Source of the DNA: UBA3069 sp050633465
Lineage (GTDB): Bacteria; Pseudomonadota; Alphaproteobacteria; Rhodobacterales; Rhodobacteraceae
Direction of reading: 5' to 3'
NCBI GenBank assembly: GCA_050633465.1
Contig: JBOEGO010000002.1
Span: forward strand, 372,001-436,000
Length of the DNA stretch: 64,000 nucleotides
Position 1 is the first letter of the stretch. The number at the start of each line of letters is the position of its first letter. Under the pieces are notes generated by a model. The model ran no database searches. It had not been told where the DNA came from and saw only the letters and a program-made list of their open reading frames with translations. The position numbers and the translations under genes were made by a program. Shown here piece by piece: positions 24,396 to 33,674 of this stretch.

Positions 24396-25208
24396 CTAAG
24401 GCGCGCACTGTTCCAGCAAACCACCCTGCCGGATCATCCGCACCCTGGTGGCACGTCCGGTGCGGTCATCGGTTTCGATATAGACGCCCGATAGGGTTGC
24501 CTCGCCCGATGCGGGCACAAACCGGCCCTTGACCATACCAGTCACGAAACGGCGCATGGGTTCGGCCTTTTCCATGCCGATCACGCTGTTGTAATCGCCG
24601 CACATCCCCGCATCGGATTGAAACGCCGTGCCTGCGGGCAAAATCTGCGCATCCGCCGTGGGCACATGGGTGTGGGTGCCCACCACCAGACTGGCCCGCC
24701 CGTCACAAAAATGGCCCATGCCCATCTTTTCCGATGTGGCCTCGCAATGCACATCGACAATCGCCGCCTGCACCGCGCCGCCCAACGGGAATGTGCGCAA
24801 CACACCATCAATGGCCGAAAACGGATCATCAAAGGCGCGTTTCATGAACACATTGCCCAAAACCTGCGCCACCAGAACCTTGCGCCCGCGTGCATCCTCG
24901 AACACGCGGTGCCCGCGCCCCGGCGCGGTTTTGGCAAAATTGATCGGACGAATGATGCGCGGCTCGTTTTCGATGAATTGCAACATGTCGCGCTGATCGA
25001 ATGCGTGATCGCCAAGCGTCAGACAATCCGCGCCCGCCGCCAGCAACAACTTGGCATGTTCACCGGTTAACCCCATGCCATTACTGGAATTTTCGCCGTT
25101 CACCACGACAAAATCCAGTTTCCATTCGCTGCGCAACCGGGGCAGATGGGTGGCCACGGCATCACGCCCTGCCCGTCCCATCACATCGCCAAGAAAAAGT
25201 ATCTTCAT
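24396..25208 (-). CDS. YmdB-family metallophosphoesterase
   Basis: 270 residues. The start MKILFLGDVMGRAGRDAVAT is diagnostic of the TIGR00282/YmdB family and sets the ATG at 25208. Metal ligands appear in NGENSSNGMGLTG, LGDHAFDQRD, HCEATSEKMGMGHF and VVGTHTHVPTADAQ. YmdB proteins hydrolyse 2',3'-cyclic nucleotides in Bacillus; the role in alphaproteobacteria is not established. Same strand as the cyclo-ligase and mgtE genes upstream, 102 bp away. Confidence 0.93.
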   Translation of the reverse strand: MKILFLGDVMGRAGRDAVATHLPRLRSEWKLDFVVVNGENSSNGMGLTGEHAKLLLAAGADCLTLGDHAFDQRDMLQFIENEPRIIRPINFAKTAPGRGHRVFEDARGRKVLVAQVLGNVFMKRAFDDPFSAIDGVLRTFPLGGAVQAAIVDVHCEATSEKMGMGHFCDGRASLVVGTHTHVPTADAQILPAGTAFQSDAGMCGDYNSVIGMEKAEPMRRFVTGMVKGRFVPASGEATLSGVYIETDDRTGRATRVRMIRQGGLLEQCAP

Positions 25209-25310
25209 GCCATCGGGGTTAGGCCGCAACGCCCCCTTTCGCAAGGAAAACCTTACGCGAACCTCGGTGCGCCCCTGCTTTCATTGTTCCAGAAATACCT
25301 GAAACCGCAA

Positions 25311-25868
25311 TCAACCAATTCGAATGACGCCGGTTTCGGTCACGATCATATCCAGCGGCTGGTCCGTGGGTTCTAGCGGTAAATCATCGGCCTCTTGCGC
25401 GCTATAGGCAAACCCGATCGCCAGCGTGGCGCGGGCTGCGCGCAACTGCTGCAACGTGCGATCATAAAACCCGCCGCCATAACCCAACCGCCCGCCATAG
25501 CGGTCAAACGCCACCAATGGCACGATTAGAATTTCAGGGTCGACCCAATCCAGCAGCGCAGGCACCTTTGCCCCGAACGGCCCGTCCACCATGGCGCAAC
25601 CGGGGTCCCAGCGGGCAAATCGCAACGGTTGGCCCGCCGCTTCGATCACCGGCACGCAAACCGTGCCATGGGCCGCGGCTTCCTCCATCGCGACAAGCGG
25701 CGAAATCTCGCTGCGGATCGGCATGTATCCGGCCAAAGTCACCCCGCGATAGCCCGCCAATACGCTGGATAAAACACCCGCACGCCCCGGCCCGGCCTGA
25801 TCATGCGCCAGTTTACGACGCGCGAATGCCGCCTTGCGCACCGCAGATTTGACATCTGTCAGGCTCAC
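25311..25868 (-). CDS. 5-formyltetrahydrofolate cyclo-ligase
   Basis: 185 residues. It converts 5-formyl-THF to 5,10-methenyl-THF with ATP, recovering folate from a storage form. Conserved segments are MPIRSEISPLVAMEEA, PLVAFDRYGGRLGYGGGFYDR (ATP/substrate site) and IGFAYSAQE. The start is a GTG at 25868 overlapping the mgtE stop (GTGA), indicating translational coupling. Confidence 0.93.
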   Translation of the reverse strand: MSLTDVKSAVRKAAFARRKLAHDQAGPGRAGVLSSVLAGYRGVTLAGYMPIRSEISPLVAMEEAAAHGTVCVPVIEAAGQPLRFARWDPGCAMVDGPFGAKVPALLDWVDPEILIVPLVAFDRYGGRLGYGGGFYDRTLQQLRAARATLAIGFAYSAQEADDLPLEPTDQPLDMIVTETGVIRIG

Positions 25869-27277
25869 ATCAACACCGCTGCCGCCAGCCCGAGAAAGGC
25901 AAAGAAACCAACAACATCCGTCACCGTGGTCACAAATGCCCCCGACGCAAGCGCCGGATCAACCCCCACGCGGTTCAACACCACTGGGATGACCGTGCCC
26001 GCCAATCCGGCGACCACAAGGTTGATCACCATGGCCGTGGCAATCACCACCCCCAACATGGGCGACCCGAACCACGCCAACCCGACCAGCCCCATAACAA
26101 TGGCAAAAATGACCCCGTTCAACAGGCCCACCAGCACCTCTCGGCGGATCACGCGCCAGACGTTTGCGCCGGTCAAATCGCGGGTCGCGATAGAACGCAC
26201 CGCCACGGTCAGGGACTGCGTGCCCGCATTGCCCCCCATCGACGCCACAATCGGCATCAAAACCGCCAAGGCCACGAATTCGCTGATCACCCCTTCGAAT
26301 TGGGCGATCACCAATGATGCCAGCACAGCCGTCACCAGATTGACCGCCAACCATGGGAAACGGCTGCGGGTGGTTTCGCGCACGGTGTCGTTCAAACCGC
26401 TTTCGCCAACACCGGCAAGGCGCAGGATGTCTTCTTCGTGTTCTTCGTCCAACACGGTCATGGCGTCATCAATCGTGATGACACCGACCAGCCGCCCGTC
26501 GTCATCAACAACAGGGGCCGAAATCAGGTGATACTGATTGAACGCATAGGCCACGTCGCCCTCGTATTGCTCCACCGGAATGGTGCGAAACACCTCTTCG
26601 GTGATGTCCTTTAGCGGCACATCACGGCGCGAGCGCATAATCTTGCCCAGGGTGACATTGCCCACCGGATGCATCAGGGGGTCAACCAGAACCACATGGT
26701 AAAACTGGTCTGGCAGGTCATCGGAATTACGCAGGTAATCAATTGCTTCACCGACGCTCCAATGTTCCAGCGCCATCACCACCTCGCGCTGCATCAGGCG
26801 ACCGGCAGAGTAATCCGGATAGGTCATCGCCTGTTCAACGGCAACGCGGTCTGCATCCTCCAACGCGTCCAGAATGGCCTCTTGTTGCGGCTCGTCCAGA
26901 TCCTCTAGCAGGTCGACAACATCGTCGCTGTCCAGTTCGCGCACAGCATCGGCCAGCACGTCGGGATTCAGCAGCGAAATCACCTCTTCGCGGATGGATT
27001 CATCCACCTCTGACAGGATATCCCCGTCAAATTCACGCCCGTATAGTTCGATCAGGCGGCGGCGGTCATAGGCGTTGATCTGTTCCAGAACGTCGGCGAT
27101 GTCGGCCGGGTGCAGCGGCTCCATCAACTCGGTCAGGCGGGCGCTGTCCCCTGCATCCACAGCAAACAGGATCGCCGCGACGGTCTTTTTCTCCAGATGA
27201 TAGGCGTGATCTTCCTGCCCCTCGTCATCGTGAATCTCGGGGGTTTCGGCCTCGGTGATTTCGTGTTCTTCGGCCAT
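25865..27277 (-). CDS. mgtE: Magnesium transporter MgtE
   Basis: 470 residues, full length. Order of domains: acidic N-terminal MgtE domain (about 30-150, LHPADIADVLEQIN), two CBS domains (about 155-270, ending DGRLVGVITIDDAMTVLDEE), then five membrane helices (about 300-470, LAVLMPIVASMGGNAGTQSL). The cytoplasmic domains gate the channel by sensing Mg2+. The ATG at 27277 has a GGAGGA leader. It is translationally coupled to the folate gene downstream. Confidence 0.96.
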   Translation of the reverse strand: MAEEHEITEAETPEIHDDEGQEDHAYHLEKKTVAAILFAVDAGDSARLTELMEPLHPADIADVLEQINAYDRRRLIELYGREFDGDILSEVDESIREEVISLLNPDVLADAVRELDSDDVVDLLEDLDEPQQEAILDALEDADRVAVEQAMTYPDYSAGRLMQREVVMALEHWSVGEAIDYLRNSDDLPDQFYHVVLVDPLMHPVGNVTLGKIMRSRRDVPLKDITEEVFRTIPVEQYEGDVAYAFNQYHLISAPVVDDDGRLVGVITIDDAMTVLDEEHEEDILRLAGVGESGLNDTVRETTRSRFPWLAVNLVTAVLASLVIAQFEGVISEFVALAVLMPIVASMGGNAGTQSLTVAVRSIATRDLTGANVWRVIRREVLVGLLNGVIFAIVMGLVGLAWFGSPMLGVVIATAMVINLVVAGLAGTVIPVVLNRVGVDPALASGAFVTTVTDVVGFFAFLGLAAAVLM

Positions 27278-27399
27278 GCTGTCCTCCGGGGTTCGCGCTT
27301 GCAGCGATCATAGCGGAACGGGGCGGTCAGGGACAATGGTGCGCGATGGATTTACCTTCGCTTTTCACCAGTTTAGCCTATGCACGAAGGGAAGATTTC

Positions 27400-28698
27400 A
27401 TGACAGGTCAATTGCTATTGCTCGGCAGTATGTTGCGGTTTACCGGCGACCCGTTCGCCGAGGGAACAGAAGCCGCGCAAATCGAAGAATCAGGCGCGGT
27501 TTTGCTGGAAAAGGGCAAGATCGCCGACCATGGCCCCGCAGCGCGATTGCGCGCCGCATATCCTAACGCACAGATCACAGATCACGGGCGCGGGTTGATC
27601 ATGGCCGGTTTTGTCGATGCCCATGTGCATTACCCCCAAACCGGCATCATCGCCAGCTGGGGCAAGCAATTGATCGACTGGTTGAACACCTATACCTTCC
27701 CCGAGGAGATGCGGTTTAGCGACCCCCTGTATGCCGCTGAAATTGCAGGGCTATATCTGGATACGGTATTGGCGAATGGCACCACAACCGTGGCCAGTTA
27801 CTGCACCATCCACCCCGAATCTGTCACCGCGTTTTTTCAGGCCGCTGCGGCGCGCAATATGCGCGTGGTCGCGGGCAAAACCTGCATGGATCGCGACACC
27901 GCACCGCCCGGCCTGCGCGACACCGCGCAATCTGCCTATGATGACAGTAAAACCCTGTTGCAGCAGTGGCACGGACGCGGGCGCGCAGGCTATGCCATCA
28001 CGCCCCGGTTTTCGCCGACATCGACACCGGATCAACTGGCCGCATTGGGCGCTTTGTGGGCCGAAAACCCCGACTGCCTGATGCAAACCCACCTGTCAGA
28101 ACAACGGCCGGAAATCGAATGGATGCACGGGCTATACCCCGAGGCCCGCGATTATCTGGATACATACGAAGCCCACGGATTGCTGGGTGCCAACGGCATG
28201 TATGGCCATGCCATCCATCTGGAACAGCGCGAGCGTGACCGCCTGCGCGAAACGGGTGCGGCCCTGATCCATTGCCCCACCTCCAACACCTTTATCGGGT
28301 CGGGCCTGTTCGATATGGCGGGGCTGATGGCCAGCGGGTACCGCATCGGGCTGGCCACGGACACCGGCGGCGGGTCATCGTTTTCGATGCTGCGCACCAT
28401 GGCCGCCGCTTATGAGGTCGCGCAGCTGCGCGGCACTGCGCTCCACCCTGCACAACTGATCTGGCTGGCGACGGTCGGCGGGGCACGTGCAATGCGGGCG
28501 GACGACAGGATTGGCAATATTTCCAACGGGATGGAAGGCGATATTACCGTTCTGGATCTGGAATCAACCCCCAGCATTGCGCAACGCAGCAGCCGCGCCA
28601 ATAATCTGTGGGAAACGGTATTTCCCACCATAATGATGGGCGATGATCGTGCTATTTCTGCGGTTTACGTGGCGGGAAAACCAGTGACCGGCCACTGA
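27400..28698 (+). CDS. guaD: Guanine deaminase
   Basis: 432 residues. It hydrolyses guanine to xanthine and ammonia. Amidohydrolase metal ligands: GFVDAHVHYPQTGIIASWGK (HxH), HLSEQRPEIEW, YGHAIHLEQ and LATDTGGGSSFSMLRTM (Asp). The segment SWGKQLIDWLNTYTFPEE is specific to guanine deaminases. The ATG at 27400 (AGGGAAGATTTC leader) is chosen over one 54 nt upstream. It converges on an 8-oxoguanine deaminase-like gene, stops 9 bp apart. Confidence 0.94.
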   Translation: MTGQLLLLGSMLRFTGDPFAEGTEAAQIEESGAVLLEKGKIADHGPAARLRAAYPNAQITDHGRGLIMAGFVDAHVHYPQTGIIASWGKQLIDWLNTYTFPEEMRFSDPLYAAEIAGLYLDTVLANGTTTVASYCTIHPESVTAFFQAAAARNMRVVAGKTCMDRDTAPPGLRDTAQSAYDDSKTLLQQWHGRGRAGYAITPRFSPTSTPDQLAALGALWAENPDCLMQTHLSEQRPEIEWMHGLYPEARDYLDTYEAHGLLGANGMYGHAIHLEQRERDRLRETGAALIHCPTSNTFIGSGLFDMAGLMASGYRIGLATDTGGGSSFSMLRTMAAAYEVAQLRGTALHPAQLIWLATVGGARAMRADDRIGNISNGMEGDITVLDLESTPSIAQRSSRANNLWETVFPTIMMGDDRAISAVYVAGKPVTGH

Positions 28699-28707
28699 CA
28701 TCACGCC

Positions 28708-30048
28708 CTAGATCCGATCAGCAAGCCGCGCCGCCAGAATATTCTGGCGTTCGATCACTTTGGGCAGATCAATGCTGGTGATATGCCCATCGCGCAGAAT
28801 CCGGCGGCCTTCGACCAATAGATCACGCACGCGGGTCGGCCCCGCCAGCAACAGCGCCGCCTTGTCCCAACTGCCCGCAGATTCCACGCCCGACACGTCC
28901 CAAATGGCGATATCGGCGCGTTTTCCCACCATGATCCGCCCGCAATCGGGTCGCCCCAATACATCGGCCCCGCCGCGTGTGGCAATCTCCAGTGCCTCGC
29001 GGGGGCTCATTGCGTCGGCGCCGTTTGCGACCCGTTGTAACAGCATGGATTGGCGCGCCTCTATCATCAAATTCCCGCTGTCGTTGCTGGCTGATCCGTC
29101 CACACCCAACCCCACATTTACCTCCGCATCGCGCATGGCGCGCACCGGCGCGATGCCCGATCCAAGGCGGCAATTGGAACAGGGGCAATGCGCAACGCCC
29201 GTTCCGGTTTTTGCAAACAGATCAACCTCTTGCGCGTCCAGTTTCACGCAATGCGCGTGCCAGACATCCGGCCCCGTCCATCCCAGTTGCTCGGCATATT
29301 CACCGGGGCGACAGCCGAATTGCGCCTGCGAATAGGCGATATCCTCGTCGTTTTCCGCCAGATGGGTGTGCAGCATCACGCCCTTGTCCCGCGCCAACAG
29401 GGCCGCATCGCGCATCAGTTCACGACTGACCGAAAACGGCGAACAGGGCGCAACGCCAACGCGGCACATCGCCCCCTCGCCCGCGTCATGAAAACGGTCA
29501 ATCACACGAATACAGTCGTTCAGAATCGCTGCTTCATCTTCGACCAGACTGTCAGGCGGCAGGCCGCCGTCGGATTCGCCAATGCTCATCGCGCCGCGTG
29601 TCGGGTGAAACCGGATGCCCAGTTCGGCGGCAGCGTGAATCGTATCCTCTAGCCGCGCACCGTTGGGAAACAAATACAGATGATCCGAGGACAGCGTGCA
29701 ACCGGACAGGGCCAGTTCCGCCAGACCGATCTGGGCACTGACAAACATTTCATCCGGGCCAAAGCGCGACCAGATCGGGTATAGTGTTTTCAACCAGCCA
29801 AACAGCAACGCATCCTGCCCGCCAGGCACCGCACGGGTAAGGGTCTGATACAGGTGGTGATGGGTGTTGACCAAACCGGGAGTGACCACACAGCCCGCGG
29901 CATCAATCACATCACATTGGGCCATAAGCCCCTGACCAATATCAACAATCACCCCATCGCGGATCAAAATATTGGCCCCCGACAATTCGCGGCGGCTGTC
30001 ATCCATCGTCAGGATATGGTCAGCGTTTCGTATCAGGATTTCGGCCAT
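28708..30048 (-). CDS. 8-oxoguanine deaminase-like amidohydrolase
   Basis: 446 residues, amidohydrolase superfamily (AtzB/TrzN/8-oxoguanine deaminase group). Metal and substrate residues: TPGLVNTHHHLYQTLTRAVP, MLHTHLAENDEDI, DVWHAHCVKLD, HCPCSNCRLGSGIAP and GLGVDGSASNDSGNLM. Enzymes with this signature deaminate 8-oxoguanine to urate, sometimes also isocytosine. The 8-oxoguanine call is from family knowledge and the neighbouring guanine deaminase. A related triazine or hydroxy-purine hydrolase remains possible. The leader AAAGGGGGCC precedes the ATG. Confidence 0.85.
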   Translation of the reverse strand: MAEILIRNADHILTMDDSRRELSGANILIRDGVIVDIGQGLMAQCDVIDAAGCVVTPGLVNTHHHLYQTLTRAVPGGQDALLFGWLKTLYPIWSRFGPDEMFVSAQIGLAELALSGCTLSSDHLYLFPNGARLEDTIHAAAELGIRFHPTRGAMSIGESDGGLPPDSLVEDEAAILNDCIRVIDRFHDAGEGAMCRVGVAPCSPFSVSRELMRDAALLARDKGVMLHTHLAENDEDIAYSQAQFGCRPGEYAEQLGWTGPDVWHAHCVKLDAQEVDLFAKTGTGVAHCPCSNCRLGSGIAPVRAMRDAEVNVGLGVDGSASNDSGNLMIEARQSMLLQRVANGADAMSPREALEIATRGGADVLGRPDCGRIMVGKRADIAIWDVSGVESAGSWDKAALLLAGPTRVRDLLVEGRRILRDGHITSIDLPKVIERQNILAARLADRI

Positions 30049-30127
30049 AACGGCCCCCTTTCAAAACGCCCCCTCTGGACAATTTCGGCAGCGCCGGAAA
30101 AGGGCGAAAGAGGCGCGCCGGTGTGGC

Positions 30128-30919
30128 CTAGACCCGCGACAGAATTTCCAACGCGGCGGCATGTTGTTGCTGCGAAGCGGCGGCCACAACCCGACCGCCC
30201 TGATGCGCCGGACCACCCTGCCAGTCGGTGACGATACCGCCCGCCGCCTGGACCACGGCCATCGGCCCCTGAATATCGTAATTCGACAGGCCTGCTTCGA
30301 TCACCAGATCAATCTGGCCAGCGGCCAACAGGGCATAAGCATAACAATCCATGCCGTATCGCGTCAGTTTGGCCTGTTTCGCCACCTGTGCGAATGCCGC
30401 GCCCTCGGCTGTGCTGCCGACCTCGGGAAATGTTGTGAACAGGATTGCATCGGCCAAATTCCGGTCGCCACGGGTGCGTATTTCGGCCTTGCCGCGCGGG
30501 CCATCAACAAATGCACGCCCCTTGCCGCCCCAGAATCGCTCGCCGATATAGGGCTGGTCGATCACCCCCGCAAAGGGGCCGTTTTCATCGCCGACACCGA
30601 TCAGAACGCCCCAGGTCGGCGTGCCGGAAATGAAACCGCGGGTGCCGTCAATCGGATCCAGCACCCATGACACACCGCTGCTGCCCTGCGTCGTGCCGAA
30701 TTCTTCGCCCACGATGGTATCATTCGGGCGCAATCGGGCCAGAATCTCGCGCATGGCGACCTCGCCCGCGCGATCCGCAACGGTGACGGGATCAAACCCG
30801 CCCTGCAGCTTGTTATCAGCCGTCAGGTCCATATCGCGGAAATAAGGCAGGATGGCGCCCCTTGCCGCATCGGCAAGTTGGTGGGCGACATCCAGAAGCT
30901 GTTCAATATTGTCTGCCAT
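30128..30919 (-). CDS. hisN: Histidinol-phosphatase, inositol monophosphatase family
   Basis: 263 residues. Catalytic motifs of the IMPase fold: IVGEEFG and WVLDPIDGTRGFISGTPTWG, with the C-terminal YDIQGPMAVVQAAGGIVTDW. The ISGTPTWGVLIG stretch after the DPxDGT motif is typical of HisN-type histidinol-phosphatases rather than inositol phosphatases. It performs the penultimate histidine-biosynthesis step. The ATG at 30919 follows GGGGGATTGC. It lies 48 bp downstream of the XRE gene on the same strand. Confidence 0.88.
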   Translation of the reverse strand: MADNIEQLLDVAHQLADAARGAILPYFRDMDLTADNKLQGGFDPVTVADRAGEVAMREILARLRPNDTIVGEEFGTTQGSSGVSWVLDPIDGTRGFISGTPTWGVLIGVGDENGPFAGVIDQPYIGERFWGGKGRAFVDGPRGKAEIRTRGDRNLADAILFTTFPEVGSTAEGAAFAQVAKQAKLTRYGMDCYAYALLAAGQIDLVIEAGLSNYDIQGPMAVVQAAGGIVTDWQGGPAHQGGRVVAAASQQQHAAALEILSRV

Positions 30920-30967
30920 GCAATCCCCCAAGCGTTGCAGCATGGGTAGCGCAGGCGGGTGGTTTGC

Positions 30968-31342
30968 TCAAGCCACGTCGGACAATACACGGGCCAGTTC
31001 GAACAGGCGTTTGCGCTGGTTCTCGGGGATCGCATAGTAAGAGCGCACCAGATCCAGCGCCTCTTTGTCACCCATCAAATCGGCAGGGGCCGCCGCAGCG
31101 CCAGCTGCAGAATCAGCCGTGGCATCCAGCCCCTCAAAGAAAAAGTTGACCTGAACAGTCAGTGCATCAGCAATATCCCAAAGCCGCGAAGCACTGACGC
31201 GGTTCGCACCGGTTTCATATTTCTGGATTTGCTGGAATTTGATTCCGACCTTTTCGGCCAGTTGCTGTTGCGTCATGCCGACAAGCCAGCGGCGATGGCG
31301 GATACGTTTGCCAACATGCACGTCTACAGGATGTGTCATCAT
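30968..31342 (-). CDS. XRE-family regulator, PraR/PhrR-like
   Basis: 124 residues. The helix-turn-helix (about 11-65) reads GKRIRHRRWLVGMTQQQLAE, then GIKFQQIQKYETGANRVSAS, the pattern of rhizobial PraR/PhrR regulators. A low-complexity Ala linker (about 75-90) precedes a C-terminal helix (ENQRKRLFELARVLSD). The start is 31342 or the following Met (31339), with AAGGA just upstream. It is probably in one transcript with hisN. Targets are unknown; a palindrome lies upstream at 31490-31508. Confidence 0.88.
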   Translation of the reverse strand: MMTHPVDVHVGKRIRHRRWLVGMTQQQLAEKVGIKFQQIQKYETGANRVSASRLWDIADALTVQVNFFFEGLDATADSAAGAAAAPADLMGDKEALDLVRSYYAIPENQRKRLFELARVLSDVA

Positions 31343-31489
31343 AGGTTCCTTAACTATTCAAACGCCGACCACAGCCACCGATCCGATTGACCAGCAGTCA
31401 CCCCCCACAAGCGACCCAATGACAGACGTTTCCCGTTCACCGTGTATTCCTACACCAAGAAACACCAGTTTTTCAACTGAATTCTTCCC

Positions 31490-31508
31490 GAATAGGGCGA
31501 CCCTATTC
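31490..31508. promoter_or_regulatory. Palindrome upstream of the XRE gene
   Basis: GAATAGGG-CGA-CCCTATTC is a perfect 8-bp inverted repeat with a 3-nt centre, followed by TTTTG. It lies 148 nt upstream of the XRE start and 134 nt before the quinone oxidoreductase gene, in a 299-bp gap without genes. It could be an operator for the XRE protein or a weak terminator. Confidence 0.5.
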
Positions 31509-31641
31509 TTTTGAAACTCAATTTAAGCGGGTTTTAACGAGTTAACCTTAGGTAAGTTCGCGTCACCCGCGAACACAGGGCTGTTTGACAGGCAGGTTGT
31601 GTAACAATATCTGCCTTGGTTAACCAAAACAGGGGGAAAAA

Positions 31642-32601
31642 ATGCGCGCTTTTCACATTTCCGGACGCGATTCTGTGGCACAGTTGATGGAGATTGCGGA
31701 GCCAGTTCCCGCTCGGGGTGAATTGCGCCTACGGATCGAGGCCTGCGGCCTGAACTTTGCCGACCTGTTGATGATGCAGGGTAAATATCAGGACACGCCG
31801 GAACCGCCGTATACCCTGGGGATGGAGGTTGCAGGCGTGGTGGATGCCCTTGGCCCCGACACAGACGGCCCCGCCATTGGCACCCGTGTGGCCGTGTTCG
31901 GCGGTCAGGGCGGATTGGCGGAAATGGGCTGTTTCCCGGTGGATCGCGCCGTGGCCCTCCCCGATAACATGAGCGCGACCGACGCCGCAGCATTCCAAAT
32001 CGCCTATGGCACCTCGCATCTGGCACTGGAACACCGCGCAAGGATGCAGGCAGGCGAAACCCTGTTGGTGCTGGGGGCGGCAGGCGGTGTGGGCCTGACA
32101 GCGGTCGAGATCGGAAAACTGATGGGCGCGACCGTGATCGCCTGCGCACGCGGCGCCGATAAACTGCAGGCTGCGAAAAATGCGGGCGCCGACCATTTGA
32201 TCGACGCCAAAACCGATGACATCCGCGAAATCGTCAAATCACTGGGCGGGGCCGATGTGGTTTATGATCCGGTGGGGGGGGAGCAATGGCAAGCCGCATT
32301 TCGTGCCTGCAAACCCGAAGCGCGACTGCTGCCCATCGGCTTTGCCTCGGGTGAGGTGCCGCAGGTGCCTGCAAATCACCTGTTGGTGAAAAACCTATCT
32401 GTTCTGGGAGTTTACTGGGGCGGCTACATGAAATTCAACCCAAAGGCGCTGACCGACAGCCTGCGCACCCTGTTGGGATGGTACGAACAGGGCCGCCTGA
32501 AACCCCATGTCAGCCATATCTTGCCACTGGATGATGTGGAACAGGGGCTGGACCTGCTGCGCAGTCGTAAATCCACCGGCAAGGTGGTGATTACAATATA
32601 G
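31642..32601 (+). CDS. Quinone oxidoreductase, zinc-free MDR family
   Basis: 319 residues. The N-terminal GroES-like domain (FADLLMMQGKYQDTPEPPYTLG) and Rossmann NADPH site (LGAAGGVGLTAVEIGKLMGA) are those of medium-chain NADPH:quinone oxidoreductases or synaptic-vesicle VAT1-like enzymes. The zinc-binding Cys of alcohol dehydrogenases are absent. Probable role: one- or two-electron reduction of quinones or reactive enones. The ATG at 31642 has AGGGGGA 6 nt upstream. Confidence 0.92.
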   Translation: MRAFHISGRDSVAQLMEIAEPVPARGELRLRIEACGLNFADLLMMQGKYQDTPEPPYTLGMEVAGVVDALGPDTDGPAIGTRVAVFGGQGGLAEMGCFPVDRAVALPDNMSATDAAAFQIAYGTSHLALEHRARMQAGETLLVLGAAGGVGLTAVEIGKLMGATVIACARGADKLQAAKNAGADHLIDAKTDDIREIVKSLGGADVVYDPVGGEQWQAAFRACKPEARLLPIGFASGEVPQVPANHLLVKNLSVLGVYWGGYMKFNPKALTDSLRTLLGWYEQGRLKPHVSHILPLDDVEQGLDLLRSRKSTGKVVITI

Positions 32602-32785
32602 CGCGCTCCAAACTTCCGGTGGGGCTCCCGCCCCCTCAAAGCGGGCCTTTCAGGCGCCGCATTCGGGGTTGGGGGTGGCCCGTCGCTGCGCGTCGGGTGT
32701 GGCGCTGCCGCCGCGCCAAATACCACAACGCACCCCGAGGGCCACGGGGTCGGGCGGGCGGGAGTGGCCCGAGGGGGGCGTTCCC
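32602..32785. other. G-rich intergenic region with stem-loop
   Basis: Between convergent stops of the quinone oxidoreductase and the LysR gene. It is strikingly G/C-rich with many inverted segments and includes the hairpin at 32733-32776. No gene seen. It may carry bidirectional termination, although there is no T-run. Confidence 0.5.
32733..32776. promoter_or_regulatory. Second hairpin with G-quadruplex-type loop
   Basis: GGGCCAC (32739-32745) pairs with GTGGCCC (32764-32770) around the loop GGGGTCGGGCGGGCGGGA, which has four G-tracts. Outside the stem, CCCC (32733-32736) can pair with GGGG (32773-32776) across symmetric GA/GA positions, which form stable tandem sheared mismatches. The architecture matches the element at 11696-11744. 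Confidence 0.6.
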
Positions 32786-33637
32786 CTACATCTGTTGAAA
32801 CGACAAACGCAGCAACTCTATCAGCCGGTCCAATGATGCATTTCCCTCCTGTCCCTTTCCGTAAATGTTGATTTTTTGCACGGCCAGTTCGGGCAAGCTG
32901 CCCTCGTGGTCTATCTGCTCCAGATGCTGCGGTTCGGTGCCCTCGATCATGGCATGCACCGCCAGATCGGCACTGACTGTGGCCTCGATCGTGCGATCGG
33001 ATTCGGTGTCTACGACCATATCCCAATCAATACCCGCCTTATCCAACGCCGCAATCACTGCCGCACGGAAAATGCAGTGCCGACCGAATGCCAACCGCAG
33101 CGGGCGCTGCCGCCAGACACTGCCTTCGGGCGCACCTACCCATTTCAGCGGCTGTTCGCGCAGCGTCCGGCCACCGGGGTCCAGCCCCTCTTCGGTGGTC
33201 AGGATCACATCACAATCGCCTTGGGCAAACCGCTCTTTCAGATCACGGGTGAAAGTCGTGGCCAGATGCACCTTCATGCGCGGAAACTCGGCATTGAACC
33301 GCTGCAACACGCGCGGCACGATCGGGTAAACAACATCATGGGGCACGCCCAGGGTGATCTCTCCCTCATGGCCCTGATGCGTCAGCTTCGCCACGGCCTC
33401 GTCGTTCAGCGCGACAATCCGGCGGGCGAACCCCAGAAACTGTTCACCGGGCGTGGTCAGCGAAATGGTGCGATTGGCACGGTCCAACAGCCCGATCCCC
33501 AGCAATTCCTCTAGCCTTTTCAACTGCATGGAAACCGCTGATTGGGTCAGATTCAAATGCCCCGCTGCCCGCGTGACCCCGCCCATATCCGCCACAGCCA
33601 CAAAAGAGCGCAATGTCGTTACATCCAGATTTCTCAT
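32786..33637 (-). CDS. LysR-family transcriptional regulator
   Basis: 283 residues. N-terminal winged HTH: TTLRSFVAVADMGGVTRAAG, then LNLTQSAVSMQLKRLEELLG. The effector-binding domain starts near residue 90 (GEITLGVPHDVVYPIVPRVL). The ligand is not deducible. It is divergent from the DUF1127 gene, with a 22-bp interrupted palindrome between them. The C-terminus ends in a basic/amphipathic segment (LDRLIELLRLSFQQM). Confidence 0.93.
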   Translation of the reverse strand: MRNLDVTTLRSFVAVADMGGVTRAAGHLNLTQSAVSMQLKRLEELLGIGLLDRANRTISLTTPGEQFLGFARRIVALNDEAVAKLTHQGHEGEITLGVPHDVVYPIVPRVLQRFNAEFPRMKVHLATTFTRDLKERFAQGDCDVILTTEEGLDPGGRTLREQPLKWVGAPEGSVWRQRPLRLAFGRHCIFRAAVIAALDKAGIDWDMVVDTESDRTIEATVSADLAVHAMIEGTEPQHLEQIDHEGSLPELAVQKINIYGKGQEGNASLDRLIELLRLSFQQM

Positions 33638-33674
33638 ACATCACATTCCTTGATGTTATTGCCAACAATCATTC

